A stretch of DNA of 12,318 nt from an uncultured Clostridia bacterium (GTDB taxonomy: Bacteria > Bacillota > Clostridia > Oscillospirales > Oscillospiraceae): the NCBI GenBank assembly GCA_946619065.1, contig CAMOLY010000020.1, positions 1 through 12,318 of the forward strand, in the 5' to 3' direction. The notes beneath the pieces are model-generated. The model made no database searches. It was not told the origin of the DNA and was given only the letters and a program-made list of their open reading frames with translations. Each line of letters starts with the position of its first letter. Within the stretch, counting starts at the first letter, position 1. Made by a program: the position numbers and the translations under genes. This document shows, piece by piece, positions 12,293 through 12,318 of the stretch.

Positions 12293-12318
12293 TTCAAATT
12301 GACACGATGGTGAATCGC

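Overview
The window looks like chromosomal DNA of a GC-rich gut-type Clostridia, most likely Oscillospiraceae/Ruminococcaceae. This is inferred from gene order, GC-biased codon use with strong Shine-Dalgarno sites, Firmicutes-style sigma-A promoters, an FMN riboswitch with an intrinsic terminator, and a CCA-encoding tRNA. No sequence search was possible.

Left part, minus strand (1-1876). The window opens inside what looks like the 5' end of a group II intron (1-51). It sits just downstream of the intrinsic terminator of a tRNA-Gly(CCC) gene (89-162), which has its own near-consensus promoter. A 234-base gap (163-396) follows; it holds that promoter, a short REP-like palindrome and an octamer tandem repeat, and no gene. 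Next is a riboflavin ECF-transporter S component (ribU-like, 397-1101). Its leader (1102-1330) carries a terminator, a complete FMN riboswitch and a promoter. A small membrane-anchored DUF4830-type protein (1418-1876) completes the left arm.

Middle and right, plus strand (1952-11962). An RsuA/RluB-family rRNA pseudouridine synthase is divergent from the DUF4830 gene. A separate promoter starts a tightly packed cell-envelope cluster: a CdaR/PucR-type regulator, ftsE, ftsX (overlapping ftsE), a secreted coiled-coil M23 peptidase of EnvC/PcsB/CwlO layout, then a membrane-anchored S41 carboxy-terminal protease. The protease is an in-frame tandem duplication with two intact active sites. The likely logic is that FtsEX energises the M23 hydrolase for septal peptidoglycan cleavage, and the S41 protease may process or remove it. 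A perfect-consensus promoter (TTGACA-18-TATAAT) overlaps the 3' end of the S41 gene and drives greA and lysS. LysS carries an extra C-terminal Trbp111/MetRS-type tRNA-binding domain.

Right edge (11963-12318, 356 bases with no full gene). The lysS terminator is the first of five almost contiguous hairpins (12020-12190), the last a palindrome with perfect 24-base arms. A promoter-like sequence and a 4-codon open frame follow and point to a gene beyond the edge.

Most of the window is orderly housekeeping and division DNA. The features most worth a second look are the double S41 protease, the LysRS fusion, the intron next to the tRNA terminator, and the hairpin array.
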